DNA from: Acetatifactor sp.
GTDB taxonomy: Bacteria; Bacillota; Clostridia; Lachnospirales; Lachnospiraceae
Length of the DNA stretch: 35,095 nucleotides
Assembly (NCBI GenBank): GCA_022511465.1
Contig: JAFLRM010000038.1
Location: forward strand, 1 to 35,095
Reading direction: 5' to 3'
The notes under the pieces are model-generated. The model was not told the origin of the DNA and searched no databases. It saw only the letters and a list, made by a program, of their open reading frames with translations. The position numbers and the translations under genes are program-made. The stretch's first letter is position 1; the number at the start of each line of letters is the position of its first letter. Shown here one piece after another: positions 24,136 through 32,278 of this stretch.

Positions 24136-25215
24136 ATGAGAAGATACTACTTGGATAATATTAGGTGGATGACCATAATTTTGGTCGTTGTATATCATGT
24201 GATATATATGTACAATGGCATTATAACGGACGGAGTGATCGGACCATTCTATGACGATCAATATCAGGACGGAGTGCAGTATATCCTATATCCATGGTTT
24301 ATGATACTGCTTTTTATTGTTGCAGGAATGTGTTCGCGTTACTACCTTGAAAAGCATACGGTTAAGGAATTTTTGCGTACCAGAACAAGGAAACTGCTCG
24401 TCCCATCAACAATAGGACTCTTGGTAGTCGGATGGGTGCAGGGCTATATCAGCATGGCGATAAGTGATGCATTCAATTCTATCCCGGATTCTGTTCCGGG
24501 TTTTGCCATGTATTTAATTATGGTGTTGTCGGGTACAGGAGTGTTGTGGTTCATACAGATGCTGTGGCTGTTTTCCGTGCTGCTCGCGGTCATAAGAAAG
24601 ATAGAAAAAGGGATATTATACAAATTAAGCGGAAGGATCGGTATAATAGGACTGGTACTTCTGGTGATCCCGGTATATCTGTCAGGTCTCATATTAAATA
24701 CCCCGATAATCGCTGTTTACCGATTTGGTATTTATGGCATCACATTTTTCTTAGGTTACTTTGTGTTTGCGCATGACGAAGTGATCGATAGGATAAGTAG
24801 GTATTCTATACCGTTTGCGGTTGTTGCCGTCATTCTTGCGGTAATATATACGGTATTATACTATGGCGATAACTTTGCCGTGATGCCCACTGTGAACTGT
24901 ATTCCGGCTGTGTTATATGCGTGGGCGGCGTGTCTTGCAATGCTTGCTTCCATGAAAAGATGGGGAAATGCTATGCCCCAATTTGCAGGATTTTTGTCAA
25001 AAAGAAGCTTTGGACTATATGTTTTTCATTATTTACCATTATCGGCTACGGCATACTTTCTTCACAAATACACTTCCATTTCGGCGCTTCCAAGTTATTT
25101 TCTGACCACATTAGCTGCATTCCTGGGAAGTTTTGTACTGTATGAAGTGATATCAAGGATCCCGTTTTTCAGATGGTGTGTTCTTGGGATGAAAAAGGAG
25201 AAGAAAACTATTTAA
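24136..25215 (+). CDS. Acyltransferase-3 family membrane protein
   Basis: A 359-residue protein with about ten membrane spans. It has the family start YLDNIRWMTIILVVVYHVIY, including the conserved His near residue 21, and an Arg-rich loop at residues 74-86 (FLRTRTRKLLVPS). Members move acetyl or other acyl groups to cell-surface sugars or lipids. AAAGG lies 12 bases before the ATG at 24136. It follows the M56 gene by 35 bases and may share its transcript, so the surface change it makes could be part of the response of the BlaI/M56 pair. Acceptor unknown. Confidence 0.85.
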   Translation: MRRYYLDNIRWMTIILVVVYHVIYMYNGIITDGVIGPFYDDQYQDGVQYILYPWFMILLFIVAGMCSRYYLEKHTVKEFLRTRTRKLLVPSTIGLLVVGWVQGYISMAISDAFNSIPDSVPGFAMYLIMVLSGTGVLWFIQMLWLFSVLLAVIRKIEKGILYKLSGRIGIIGLVLLVIPVYLSGLILNTPIIAVYRFGIYGITFFLGYFVFAHDEVIDRISRYSIPFAVVAVILAVIYTVLYYGDNFAVMPTVNCIPAVLYAWAACLAMLASMKRWGNAMPQFAGFLSKRSFGLYVFHYLPLSATAYFLHKYTSISALPSYFLTTLAAFLGSFVLYEVISRIPFFRWCVLGMKKEKKTI

Positions 25216-25248
25216 GAATAACAGGCAATCGTAAAGCGGGAGAGTACT

Positions 25249-26070
25249 ATGCAAATACAGATCCTTGATGATTTCGATTTAGATAAAATTATATCCTGCG
25301 GACAATGCTTCCGTGCGAAGTCACTTGATGACGGTTGGTTCCGCTTTGTGTCAAGAGATCATGTACTTTACATAAAAAAAGAAGAAGCTGGAGAATTTTC
25401 GATCTCCTGCACCGATATGGAATGGAAGGAAATTTGGACTCCCTATTTTGATCTGAACCGCAGCTATAAGGATATCTATTACGAGGAACAGGAGAAGCAT
25501 GATTTTGTCCGAAAGGCCATGGATTGTGGAAGAGGGATTCGCATACTCAGGCAGGACCCGTGGGAAATGCTCATAACATTTATCATTTCACAGAGAAAGA
25601 ATATCCCTGCGATTTCCAAATCCGTGGAAGCCCTTGCAGAAAAATACGGGCATCCCATCGAAACGGAACAGGAGATTCTCTATTCATTTCCTACGCCGGG
25701 AGAGATGGAATCTGCATCGGCGGAGGAGCTGCAAAAGTGCGGTCTCGGATATCGGATTCCATACATATGTGATGCGATTAGAAAGGTAACCTCCGGCGCA
25801 TTGAATTTAGAAGCCATTGCAGAATACGATGATGACAAATTATTTGAGGCACTTCAGACCGTTCACGGTGTTGGCAAAAAGGTAGCAAACTGCATATGCT
25901 TATTTGGATATGGCCGTATGGCGCGGGTGCCGGTTGATGTATGGATCTCAAGGGCAGTTGAGGAGGATTGCGGCGGAGAAGATCCTTTTTTGCTCTTTGA
26001 AAAAAGCGCCGGTATCATACAGCAGTATATTTTCTATTATATGAAGAACCGATCCGATTCTGTTAAATAA
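25249..26070 (+). CDS. OGG-type 8-oxoguanine DNA glycosylase/AP lyase
   Basis: A 273-residue base-excision repair enzyme. The N-terminal ~110 residues match the OGG N-domain (SCGQCFRAKSLDDGWFRF). The helix-hairpin-helix HGVGKKVANCICLFGYG (206-222) contains Lys211, which lines up with the catalytic Lys of human OGG1, and VPVDVW holds Asp230, the catalytic Asp. It removes oxidised guanine and nicks the strand. GGGAGAG precedes the ATG. No iron-sulphur cysteine cluster is present. It lies 33 bases after the acyltransferase gene on the same strand. Confidence 0.9.
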   Translation: MQIQILDDFDLDKIISCGQCFRAKSLDDGWFRFVSRDHVLYIKKEEAGEFSISCTDMEWKEIWTPYFDLNRSYKDIYYEEQEKHDFVRKAMDCGRGIRILRQDPWEMLITFIISQRKNIPAISKSVEALAEKYGHPIETEQEILYSFPTPGEMESASAEELQKCGLGYRIPYICDAIRKVTSGALNLEAIAEYDDDKLFEALQTVHGVGKKVANCICLFGYGRMARVPVDVWISRAVEEDCGGEDPFLLFEKSAGIIQQYIFYYMKNRSDSVK

Positions 26071-26119
26071 ATAGTGGAAACCCAAACGGCTGTCTAAATT
26101 TGGTAAAAGAATTGAGAAA

Positions 26120-26137
26120 GGGGTACGCAGTATCCCC
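26120..26137 (+). other. Small hairpin in the leader of the BMP-like gene
   Basis: GGGG-TAC (26120-26126), loop GCA and GTA-T-CCCC (26130-26137) pair with one bulged T. It sits in the 125-base gap before the ParB/BMP fusion gene and is followed by an AT-rich stretch without a long T run. It could be a weak terminator of the glycosylase gene or a leader structure. Confidence 0.3.
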
Positions 26138-26195
26138 AGAATATGATAAAATAGGTAAAAGCTAAAACAAAATCTTGAGATAGGAATGAGGAAAT

Positions 26196-28136
26196 ATGTC
26201 ATACGAAAAATATAGCAGTGCTCTAAAATTAGGACAGAAAGAATATCGCTCCCGCCTGCAGAAAGGTGATTATCCCTATTTGCCGGTTTTGGATGAGATT
26301 TTGTCTTATACTCCGGTGGAATATGAGGTGAGCCTTGGTCTATGCGAGGTTCCGTTGGAGCTGATCGTGGGAACCAAAACGAGGGGACGGACCAACTCCT
26401 TTGCCTCCAATTTCATGCCCCTTTTGGATTCCCATTCGGAATTTGCCGGCAAATGGATCCGGCTGTATACCTCTCTGCAGGAGGAGGGGTTGAGGGATCC
26501 GGTGAAGGTTTATGAATTTATGAACCGGTTTTACGTGCAGGAAGGGAATAAGCGCGTCAGCGTCTTAAAGAATCTGGATGCCTACAGTGTGCCGGGCAAT
26601 GTTATCCGGATCGTTCCCAAGCGAACGGACAGTAAGGAAAATGAAATTTACTATGAGTTTTTGGATTTCTATGAGATCACCAATATCAACTACGTGAATT
26701 TCAGTGAAAAAGGCAGATTTGCCCAGCTTTTAAAAGAGATCGGAACACCCGAAGGAGAACCGTGGACGGCGGACGACCGTCTGGAATTTAATTCCGTCTA
26801 TGCTCGTTTTCAAAAGGTTTTTGAGTCAAAAGGCGGCAATAAACTGCCCATCACGGTGGGCGATGCTCTCTTGGCGTTCATCACCGCGTTTGGTTATCAG
26901 GAGATCAGTGAGAAAAGCGAGCAGGAAATGAAAAGAGATCTTTCCACGGTTTGGGAAGAGTTTCTGGTGCTGACGGAAGAGCAGTCCGTGGAGCTGTCCA
27001 TGGAGCCTTCGGCCAAAAGTGATTCTCCCAATCGCTCCAAAAATCTGCTGACCCGGATCCTTCCGGATAATCCAAGTAAAGTTAAGATCGCTTTTTTGTA
27101 TGAAAAGACGCCTCAGACTTCCAGTTGGACTTACAGCCATGAGCTTGGGCGGTTATATTTGGAAAATACGTTTCCCGAGCAGGTGGAGACAACCGCATTT
27201 GAAAACATTGTCGCCGGCGAAAACGATCAGGAAAAGATGGAACAGGCTATCGAGGAAGGGTATCAGGTGATCTTTACCACCAGTCCGGTGATGATGCCCG
27301 CCAGCCTAAAGATTGCAGCCAACTATCCGGATGTAAAGGTCCTGAATTGTTCTTTGAATACGCCGCATCCTATTTTACGAACCTATTATGCCAGAATGTA
27401 CGAAGCAAAATTTCTGGCAGGTGCCATTGCGGGCTCCTTGACGACCACGAACAAGATCGGTTACATTGCGGATTATCCCATTTATGGCATGGCTGCCAGT
27501 ATTAACGCGTTTGCCCTGGGTGCCAAGATGGTGAATGTTCACGCGAAAGTCTATTTGGACTGGAGTACTTTAAAGGATCGGAATGTAAAAATTGAGGATG
27601 ATCCCGAGATCAATTACATTATGGGTCAGGACATGGCACAGCCCGACGGTGTCTCCCGGGTTTTTGGGCTATATTATGTCGATGGCGAGACACAGAGCAA
27701 TCTGGCCATGACCACCTGGCACTGGGGTAAGCTCTATGAGAAGATTGTTCGCACGATATTAAACGGCACTTGGAAGGAGGAAGATACCGCTATAGGAAGC
27801 AGAGCCATCAATTACTGGTGGGGTATGTCGGCAGGGGTGATCGATCTGATCTATTCCCAGAATTTGTCACCGGGCACTAAGCGGTTGATAGAGCTGCTTT
27901 ACAGTAATATTTGTTCCGATACCCTTGTTCCGTTTTCCGGTGAAATATGTACACAGGATGGAACGATCATAAATCAGTCTGACCAGATCATCCCGCCCAA
28001 GGAGATCATCACTATGGACTGGCTGGCAGAAAATGTGGTGGGGAGCATCCCTCCCATTTCCGACCTGACCGAGGAAGCCCAAGCTGTCACAAGAATGCAG
28101 GGATTGGGCAAAACACAAGTATCTGAAGAAAAGTGA
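26196..28136 (+). CDS. ParB-like domain fused to a BMP-family (PnrA-like) nucleoside-binding domain, no signal peptide
   Basis: A 646-residue protein. Residues ~50-165 look ParB-like: VPLELIVGTKTRGRTNSFASN, a helix, then DPVKVYEFMN and YVQEGNKRVSVLK, the position of the ParB/sulfiredoxin nucleotide motif. Residues ~295-610 are a BMP/PnrA-type periplasmic binding fold (KIAFLYEKTP, IFTTSPVMMP, KFLAGAIAGSLTTTNKIGYIAD). Ordinary BMP proteins are lipoproteins of nucleoside importers. This one has no signal peptide, so it should work in the cytosol, perhaps as a nucleoside-controlled DNA- or CTP-binding protein. It heads a tight operon with four more genes. The fusion itself is read from the sequence; the role is inferred. 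Confidence 0.78.
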   Translation: MSYEKYSSALKLGQKEYRSRLQKGDYPYLPVLDEILSYTPVEYEVSLGLCEVPLELIVGTKTRGRTNSFASNFMPLLDSHSEFAGKWIRLYTSLQEEGLRDPVKVYEFMNRFYVQEGNKRVSVLKNLDAYSVPGNVIRIVPKRTDSKENEIYYEFLDFYEITNINYVNFSEKGRFAQLLKEIGTPEGEPWTADDRLEFNSVYARFQKVFESKGGNKLPITVGDALLAFITAFGYQEISEKSEQEMKRDLSTVWEEFLVLTEEQSVELSMEPSAKSDSPNRSKNLLTRILPDNPSKVKIAFLYEKTPQTSSWTYSHELGRLYLENTFPEQVETTAFENIVAGENDQEKMEQAIEEGYQVIFTTSPVMMPASLKIAANYPDVKVLNCSLNTPHPILRTYYARMYEAKFLAGAIAGSLTTTNKIGYIADYPIYGMAASINAFALGAKMVNVHAKVYLDWSTLKDRNVKIEDDPEINYIMGQDMAQPDGVSRVFGLYYVDGETQSNLAMTTWHWGKLYEKIVRTILNGTWKEEDTAIGSRAINYWWGMSAGVIDLIYSQNLSPGTKRLIELLYSNICSDTLVPFSGEICTQDGTIINQSDQIIPPKEIITMDWLAENVVGSIPPISDLTEEAQAVTRMQGLGKTQVSEEK

Positions 28137-28145
28137 GAACGGCTG

Positions 28146-28760
28146 ATGAAAATATTGGCGATTGCTGACCAAGAGTCGAAAGCTTTATGGGACTATTTTG
28201 ATAAGAGCTATCTGGAGGAGATCGATCTGATCCTCTCCTGCGGAGATTTGAAACCCCAGTATTTGTCCTTTCTGGCATCTTTTACGCATGTACCTATTTT
28301 GTATGTACATGGAAATCACGATGAAAGATATGAACAGGTTCCGCCTGAAGGTTGTATCTGCATTGAGGATAAGATCTACGTGCATGAGGGGGTCCGGATA
28401 TTGGGTCTGGGGGGATCTGTGCGCTATAAGCCCGGCAAACATCAGTACACACCATTCCAGATGCAGGCACGTGTATGGAGGCTCTGGTGGAAGATCAAGT
28501 TCCGCGGAGGGTTTGATATATTGCTGACGCATGCTCCTGCCTATCAGATCAATGACGGTGATGATATGCCCCACAGAGGTTTTGAAGCTTTCCGCACATT
28601 GCTTGACAAGTATAAACCGGCTTTTTTTGTCCACGGGCATGTTCATTTAAACTACGGAAGAAATTTTCCCCGTGTATCCACCTATAATGAGACCCAGGTC
28701 ATCAACGCATACGAAAAATATGTCTTTGAATTTGATACTGACAGAGAGAGGGATAAATAG
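28146..28760 (+). CDS. Calcineurin-like metallophosphoesterase
   Basis: A 204-residue phosphoesterase with most of the family motifs: SCGDL (Asp34), VHGNHDE (His58), LLTHAPAYQ and VHGHVHLNYG. The first motif, usually DxH, is ADQES, so the His is missing though Asp8 remains. The two-metal centre may still form because most ligands are there. Substrate unknown; relatives act on phosphodiesters or nucleotides. It starts 9 bases after the BMP-like gene and ends 2 bases before the DUF1622 gene, so it belongs to that operon. Confidence 0.85.
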   Translation: MKILAIADQESKALWDYFDKSYLEEIDLILSCGDLKPQYLSFLASFTHVPILYVHGNHDERYEQVPPEGCICIEDKIYVHEGVRILGLGGSVRYKPGKHQYTPFQMQARVWRLWWKIKFRGGFDILLTHAPAYQINDGDDMPHRGFEAFRTLLDKYKPAFFVHGHVHLNYGRNFPRVSTYNETQVINAYEKYVFEFDTDRERDK

Positions 28761-28762
28761 AA

Positions 28763-29086
28763 ATGTTAGAGACACTTCAGACAATCTTAGAGTACATTGT
28801 AGAATCCGGCATTTTAATTTTTGAATATATCGGAGTCAGCATCATTATTTTTACCAGCCTGGTCAGTTTTTACAAATATATCATGCGGAAAGCTGACACC
28901 AGGATCTATTTGGCAAAGGGGCTGGCAATGGGATTGGAATTCAAGCTTGGCAGCGAGATTTTGAGAACGGTTGTGGTACGGCAGTGGGGAGAGATTGCCA
29001 TTGTGGCCGGAATTATCGCATTGCGGGCGGCGCTGACTTTCTTGATCCATTGGGAGATCAAGGAGGAGGAGAAGGGTGCATTATAA
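28763..29086 (+). CDS. DUF1622-family membrane protein
   Basis: A 107-residue protein with three membrane helices (about 15-38, 55-70 partly amphipathic and 75-95). The segment RIYLAKGLAMGLEFKLGSEILRTV is the typical DUF1622 centre. Function unknown. It lies between the phosphoesterase and the kinase genes. Its end overlaps the kinase start by 11 bases. Confidence 0.85.
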   Translation: MLETLQTILEYIVESGILIFEYIGVSIIIFTSLVSFYKYIMRKADTRIYLAKGLAMGLEFKLGSEILRTVVVRQWGEIAIVAGIIALRAALTFLIHWEIKEEEKGAL

Positions 29087-29975
29087 TTCTTTAGAGGAAG
29101 CAATTACTGCGTTATTTGGGGAAAATCTGCGCATTGTCAGCAGGCGATTGGTATATGGCGGAGATATCAATGAATCTTATTGCCTGTCTCTTTCTGACGG
29201 AACGACGGTATTTATGAAATGCAATGCTTTGAAGAATCTGCCATTTTTTGAGGCAGAGGCACAAGGGTTGGAAGCGTTGCGGAAAACAGGTACCATAGGT
29301 GTGCCAAAAGCTTTGGGAATTGGAACGGATGAGGCACAGAAAGTATCTTTTCTCCTGATGGAATATTTGGAGGCTGCCCCCAGGAGCAGCAAATACTGGG
29401 AAGTATTTGGCAGGGAGCTCGCAGCGCTCCATCTTGCAGATTGTTACGGTTTTGCCTCGGCAGACCGTAATTTGCCGTTTGGCTTTAAAGCGGATAACTA
29501 TATCGGTGCATCTCCTCAGATGAATACACCAAAGGAGAATTGGATCACCTTCTTTCGGGAATGCCGGCTGCTTCCGCAGATCAAAATGGCGGAGGGCTAT
29601 CTTGATCCCGGAATGCGTAAGCAATGCGCGAAGTTGCTGGATCATCTGGATTCTTATCTGGTAGAACCGGAATTTCCGTCGCTGATCCACGGTGATCTAT
29701 GGAGCGGAAATGCTGTCTGTGGACCGGACGGAAAGGCATGGATCCTCGATCCGGCGGCATACGTCGGGCATTTTGAGGCAGAACTGGCGATGACGGAATT
29801 GTTTGGAGGTTATCCGGATTTCTTTTATAAAGCATATCATGAAGTAAACCTGATTGACAGTGGATATCGGGATAGGAGAGATTTGTATAATCTCTATCAT
29901 CTTCTGAACCACCTGAATCTGTTCGGCAGCTCCTACCGGGGGTCTGTGCAGAGAATTTTGGACAAATATACTTAA
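29076..29975 (+). CDS. Fructosamine-kinase-family sugar kinase
   Basis: A 299-residue small-molecule kinase of the fructosamine/ketosamine 3-kinase family. Motifs: GGDINESYCL (28-37), FMKCN with the ATP-binding Lys (46-50), LLMEYLE (93-99), the catalytic HGDLWSGN (205-212, Asp207), and ILDPAAYVGH (223-232, metal-binding Asp225). The enzyme phosphorylates sugars attached to amines so that the adduct falls apart, or free related compounds. The start is a GTG at 29076 with AAGGAGGAGG a few bases upstream, overlapping DUF1622. The gene for glycerate kinase follows 14 bases later. Confidence 0.88.
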   Translation: MHYNSLEEAITALFGENLRIVSRRLVYGGDINESYCLSLSDGTTVFMKCNALKNLPFFEAEAQGLEALRKTGTIGVPKALGIGTDEAQKVSFLLMEYLEAAPRSSKYWEVFGRELAALHLADCYGFASADRNLPFGFKADNYIGASPQMNTPKENWITFFRECRLLPQIKMAEGYLDPGMRKQCAKLLDHLDSYLVEPEFPSLIHGDLWSGNAVCGPDGKAWILDPAAYVGHFEAELAMTELFGGYPDFFYKAYHEVNLIDSGYRDRRDLYNLYHLLNHLNLFGSSYRGSVQRILDKYT

Positions 29976-29989
29976 AAGAGTGAGACAGA

Positions 29990-31240
29990 ATGAATCAAAA
30001 ACTACGAGATGACGCAGAGCAGATTATTCGCAGTGCAATACAAGCTGTTACGCCGGATGAAGCAGTGAGGAGAACACTGGAAGGGAAAGAATTTACGGGG
30101 CGCATCTACATTGTGGCCGTTGGCAAGGCGGCTTGGCGGATGGCAGAGAGCGCGGCCAGAGCATTACACCAACCTTATACGGCAGGGATTATTGTGACAA
30201 AATATGGACACGTAAAAGGCGATATTTCCGGTTTCACCTGCTATGAGGCGGGACATCCCGTACCGGATGAAAATAGCTTTCTGGCAACTCAGGCGGTACT
30301 CGACATGACAGCAGATTTAAACGAGGAAGACACGGTGCTCTTTTTATTGTCCGGCGGAGGGAGTGCACTGTTTGAGAAGTCACTGGTATCCGGTAGGGAA
30401 CTGGCGGATGTAACGGAGCAGCTTCTGGCAAGGGGAGCGGATATCGTTGAGATAAATACGATCCGAAAGCGCCTGTCTGCGGTAAAGGGCGGAAAATTTG
30501 CAAAACACTGCGAGCCGGCACACATCGAGTCGATCATCCTGTCGGATATTATTGGGGATCCGCTCGATATGATCGCATCCGGCCCGGCATATCCTGACAG
30601 CAGTTCTTGCGAGCAGGCTCTTGATATTGCAGATAAGTATGAACTTAAGCTGAGTGAAAAGGCGTGGCGATTATTGGAAGAGGAGACGCCAAAGGAGCTT
30701 TCTTTGGCGACAAGTACAGTAATCGGAAGCGTGAGGGAACTCTGTAGGGCGGCGATGCGGGAGTGTAAAAACTTAGGGTACGAGCCGATATTTCTGACCG
30801 ATTGCCTGAATGTAGAGGCGCGTGCAGCGGGGAAGATGCTCGGCAACATCGCACACTCTCATTCCGAGGATAATAGGAAACTGGCATTTATTGCGGGCGG
30901 AGAGACGGTCGTTCACCTTTCCGGAAAAGGAAAGGGCGGACGAAATCAGGAACTTGCGCTTGGAGCGGCGGTCGGTATTTCAGGTTTGAGGCATGTGGCT
31001 GTATTTAGCGTCGGTTCAGACGGTACGGACGGGCCTACCGATGCAGCGGGTGGCTATGTGGACGGCGATACATTGTCTGCCGCAGCTGCAAAGGGGCTTA
31101 GTATAGAAAAGAGTTTACAGGAAAATGACAGCTATAAACTGCTTGAGGAGTTGGGAAGTCTGATCGTCACGGGACCCACAGGAACCAATGTCAATGATGT
31201 GGCAGTTGTTTTGATTGACAGTGCAGAATATATTATATAA
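29990..31240 (+). CDS. Glycerate 2-kinase (MOFRL/DUF4147 family)
   Basis: A 416-residue kinase with the two halves of the glycerate 2-kinase family: the N-terminal DUF4147 domain (VAVGKAAWRMAESA, FLLSGGGSALFEKS, then INTIRKRLSAVKGGKFA) and the C-terminal MOFRL domain (AFIAGGETVVHLSGKGKGGRNQE, then VGSDGTDGPTDAAGGYVDG). It makes 2-phosphoglycerate from glycerate and ATP, feeding glycolysis. It is the last gene of the likely five-gene operon. Its last codons are part of a 14-bp tandem repeat and the promoter of the carbonic anhydrase gene. Confidence 0.93.
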   Translation: MNQKLRDDAEQIIRSAIQAVTPDEAVRRTLEGKEFTGRIYIVAVGKAAWRMAESAARALHQPYTAGIIVTKYGHVKGDISGFTCYEAGHPVPDENSFLATQAVLDMTADLNEEDTVLFLLSGGGSALFEKSLVSGRELADVTEQLLARGADIVEINTIRKRLSAVKGGKFAKHCEPAHIESIILSDIIGDPLDMIASGPAYPDSSSCEQALDIADKYELKLSEKAWRLLEEETPKELSLATSTVIGSVRELCRAAMRECKNLGYEPIFLTDCLNVEARAAGKMLGNIAHSHSEDNRKLAFIAGGETVVHLSGKGKGGRNQELALGAAVGISGLRHVAVFSVGSDGTDGPTDAAGGYVDGDTLSAAAAKGLSIEKSLQENDSYKLLEELGSLIVTGPTGTNVNDVAVVLIDSAEYII

Positions 31241-31243
31241 AAT
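31215..31243 (+). promoter_or_regulatory. Promoter for the carbonic anhydrase gene
   Basis: TTGACA (31215-31220), a 17-bp spacer and TAAAAT (31238-31243) match consensus at 11 of 12 positions. It lies within the last codons of glycerate kinase, so the carbonic anhydrase can be transcribed on its own. The -10 falls in a tandem repeat. Confidence 0.65.
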
Positions 31244-31282
31244 ATATTATATAAAACATATTGTATAGAATACATAATAGCA
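31227..31282 (+). repeat. 14-bp AT tandem repeat, two perfect and two decayed copies
   Basis: AATATATTATATAA is present at 31227-31240 and 31241-31254, followed by AACATATTGTATAG (31255-31268) and a weaker fourth unit. The first unit codes for the last residues and stop of glycerate kinase. The array lies at the -10 and start site of the carbonic anhydrase promoter. Confidence 0.7.
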
Positions 31283-31307
31283 AAAGAGAATAAGGAGGAA
31301 GAATAGG

Positions 31308-31877
31308 ATGAGCGTAAACTTTACCTGTACTGCAGAGGAGGCTTTGAAGAAACTGAAAGATGGCAATGCACGTTATTTGTCTGCCAAGGAAAACGAAGGG
31401 GATATTTCTTTGGCCCTTCGGGAGAAGACCTGTGCGGAGGGACAAAAGCCCTATGCGATCATTGTCACCTGCTCGGATTCAAGGGTGATCCCGGAGAGCA
31501 TCTTCAGTGCCGGAATAGGGGAGCTTTTCGTGATCCGTGTGGCTGGAAACGTGATTGACAACCATCAGCTTGGCAGTGTTGAATATGCTGCAGGACATCT
31601 GGGAAGTCCATTGGTTGTGGTTATGGGTCACAATCATTGCGGAGCAGTGGGTGCCGCGATCAGTGATGATCCATCAGGTTTCATAAAGTTTATCACGGAT
31701 GAGATTAAAAAGGCAATCGGCGGGGAGACCGACGATTATAAAGCATGTTGCCTGAATGTACAAAATAGCGTGAAAGCCATAGAGTCCAGTTTGAAAATTA
31801 AACAGGGCGAGGGGAATGGCCTGCAGGTGTGTGGTGCTCTGTACCATCTGGAAGATGGAAGAGTCGAGTTCTTATAA
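31308..31877 (+). CDS. Beta-carbonic anhydrase
   Basis: A 189-residue zinc enzyme that interconverts carbon dioxide and bicarbonate. The zinc and catalytic residues are visible: Cys55, Asp57 and Arg59 in VTCSDSRV, and His108 and Cys111 in GHNHCGAV. VIRVAGNVI and GSVEYAAGHLG are also typical. AAGGAGG lies before the ATG. It has its own promoter and a strong terminator after it, so it is a single-gene unit, perhaps supplying bicarbonate for carboxylases under low carbon dioxide. Confidence 0.94.
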   Translation: MSVNFTCTAEEALKKLKDGNARYLSAKENEGDISLALREKTCAEGQKPYAIIVTCSDSRVIPESIFSAGIGELFVIRVAGNVIDNHQLGSVEYAAGHLGSPLVVVMGHNHCGAVGAAISDDPSGFIKFITDEIKKAIGGETDDYKACCLNVQNSVKAIESSLKIKQGEGNGLQVCGALYHLEDGRVEFL

Positions 31878-31898
31878 TGCTCTAATTGAGAAAGTATG

Positions 31899-31947
31899 AA
31901 ACAGCTCCCAGAATCAACAGATACTGGGAGCTGTTTGAATTATTGTT
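31899..31947 (+). terminator. Strong intrinsic terminator
   Basis: A perfect 13-bp inverted repeat, AAACAGCTCCCAG (31899-31911) and CTGGGAGCTGTTT (31924-31936), with a 12-base loop, is followed by a T-rich stretch. It separates carbonic anhydrase from clpS. Confidence 0.85.
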
Positions 31948-31976
31948 TAAAATCGAAGTACACGAGGTAAATCAAT

Positions 31977-32276
31977 ATGTCCGTACAAGGGGAAACCAGT
32001 GAAAAGATAAGAATAGACATACGGGAGCCAAAGCATTATCAAGTGATCATGCATAATGACGATTTCACCTCCATGGAGTTTGTAGTGGAGATTCTGATAG
32101 ATATTTTCCGTAAAGATCAAATAGAAGCGGAACGCCTGATGATAATGGTGCATGAATCCGGCAAGGCAGCGGTAGGATCGTACCCATATGACATTGCTGT
32201 CACAAAGGTTCAGGCGGCAACGGCGAGAGCAAAGGAAAAGGGATTTCCCTTTCGGCTGACCGTGGAGGAGGCATAA
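31977..32276 (+). CDS. clpS: ClpS, adaptor for the Clp protease
   Basis: A 99-residue protein with the ClpS core: KHYQVIMHNDDFTSMEFVVEIL (19-40; the NDD pocket binds the free N-terminal residue of substrates), MIMVHESGKAAVG and DIAVTKV. It delivers N-end-rule substrates to ClpA. ACGAGGT precedes the ATG. It ends 2 bases before clpA, so the two are one operon. Confidence 0.95.
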   Translation: MSVQGETSEKIRIDIREPKHYQVIMHNDDFTSMEFVVEILIDIFRKDQIEAERLMIMVHESGKAAVGSYPYDIAVTKVQAATARAKEKGFPFRLTVEEA

Positions 32277-32278
32277 CT

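Noticed and set aside
26071..26195. Possible riboswitch in the leader of the ParB/BMP gene
   Set aside because: Apart from one small bulged hairpin there is no conserved core that I recognise for a purine or other riboswitch.
29112..29690. Long antisense open frame over the fructosamine kinase gene
   Set aside because: No ribosome site and no protein pattern; it mirrors the codon use of the real gene on the plus strand.
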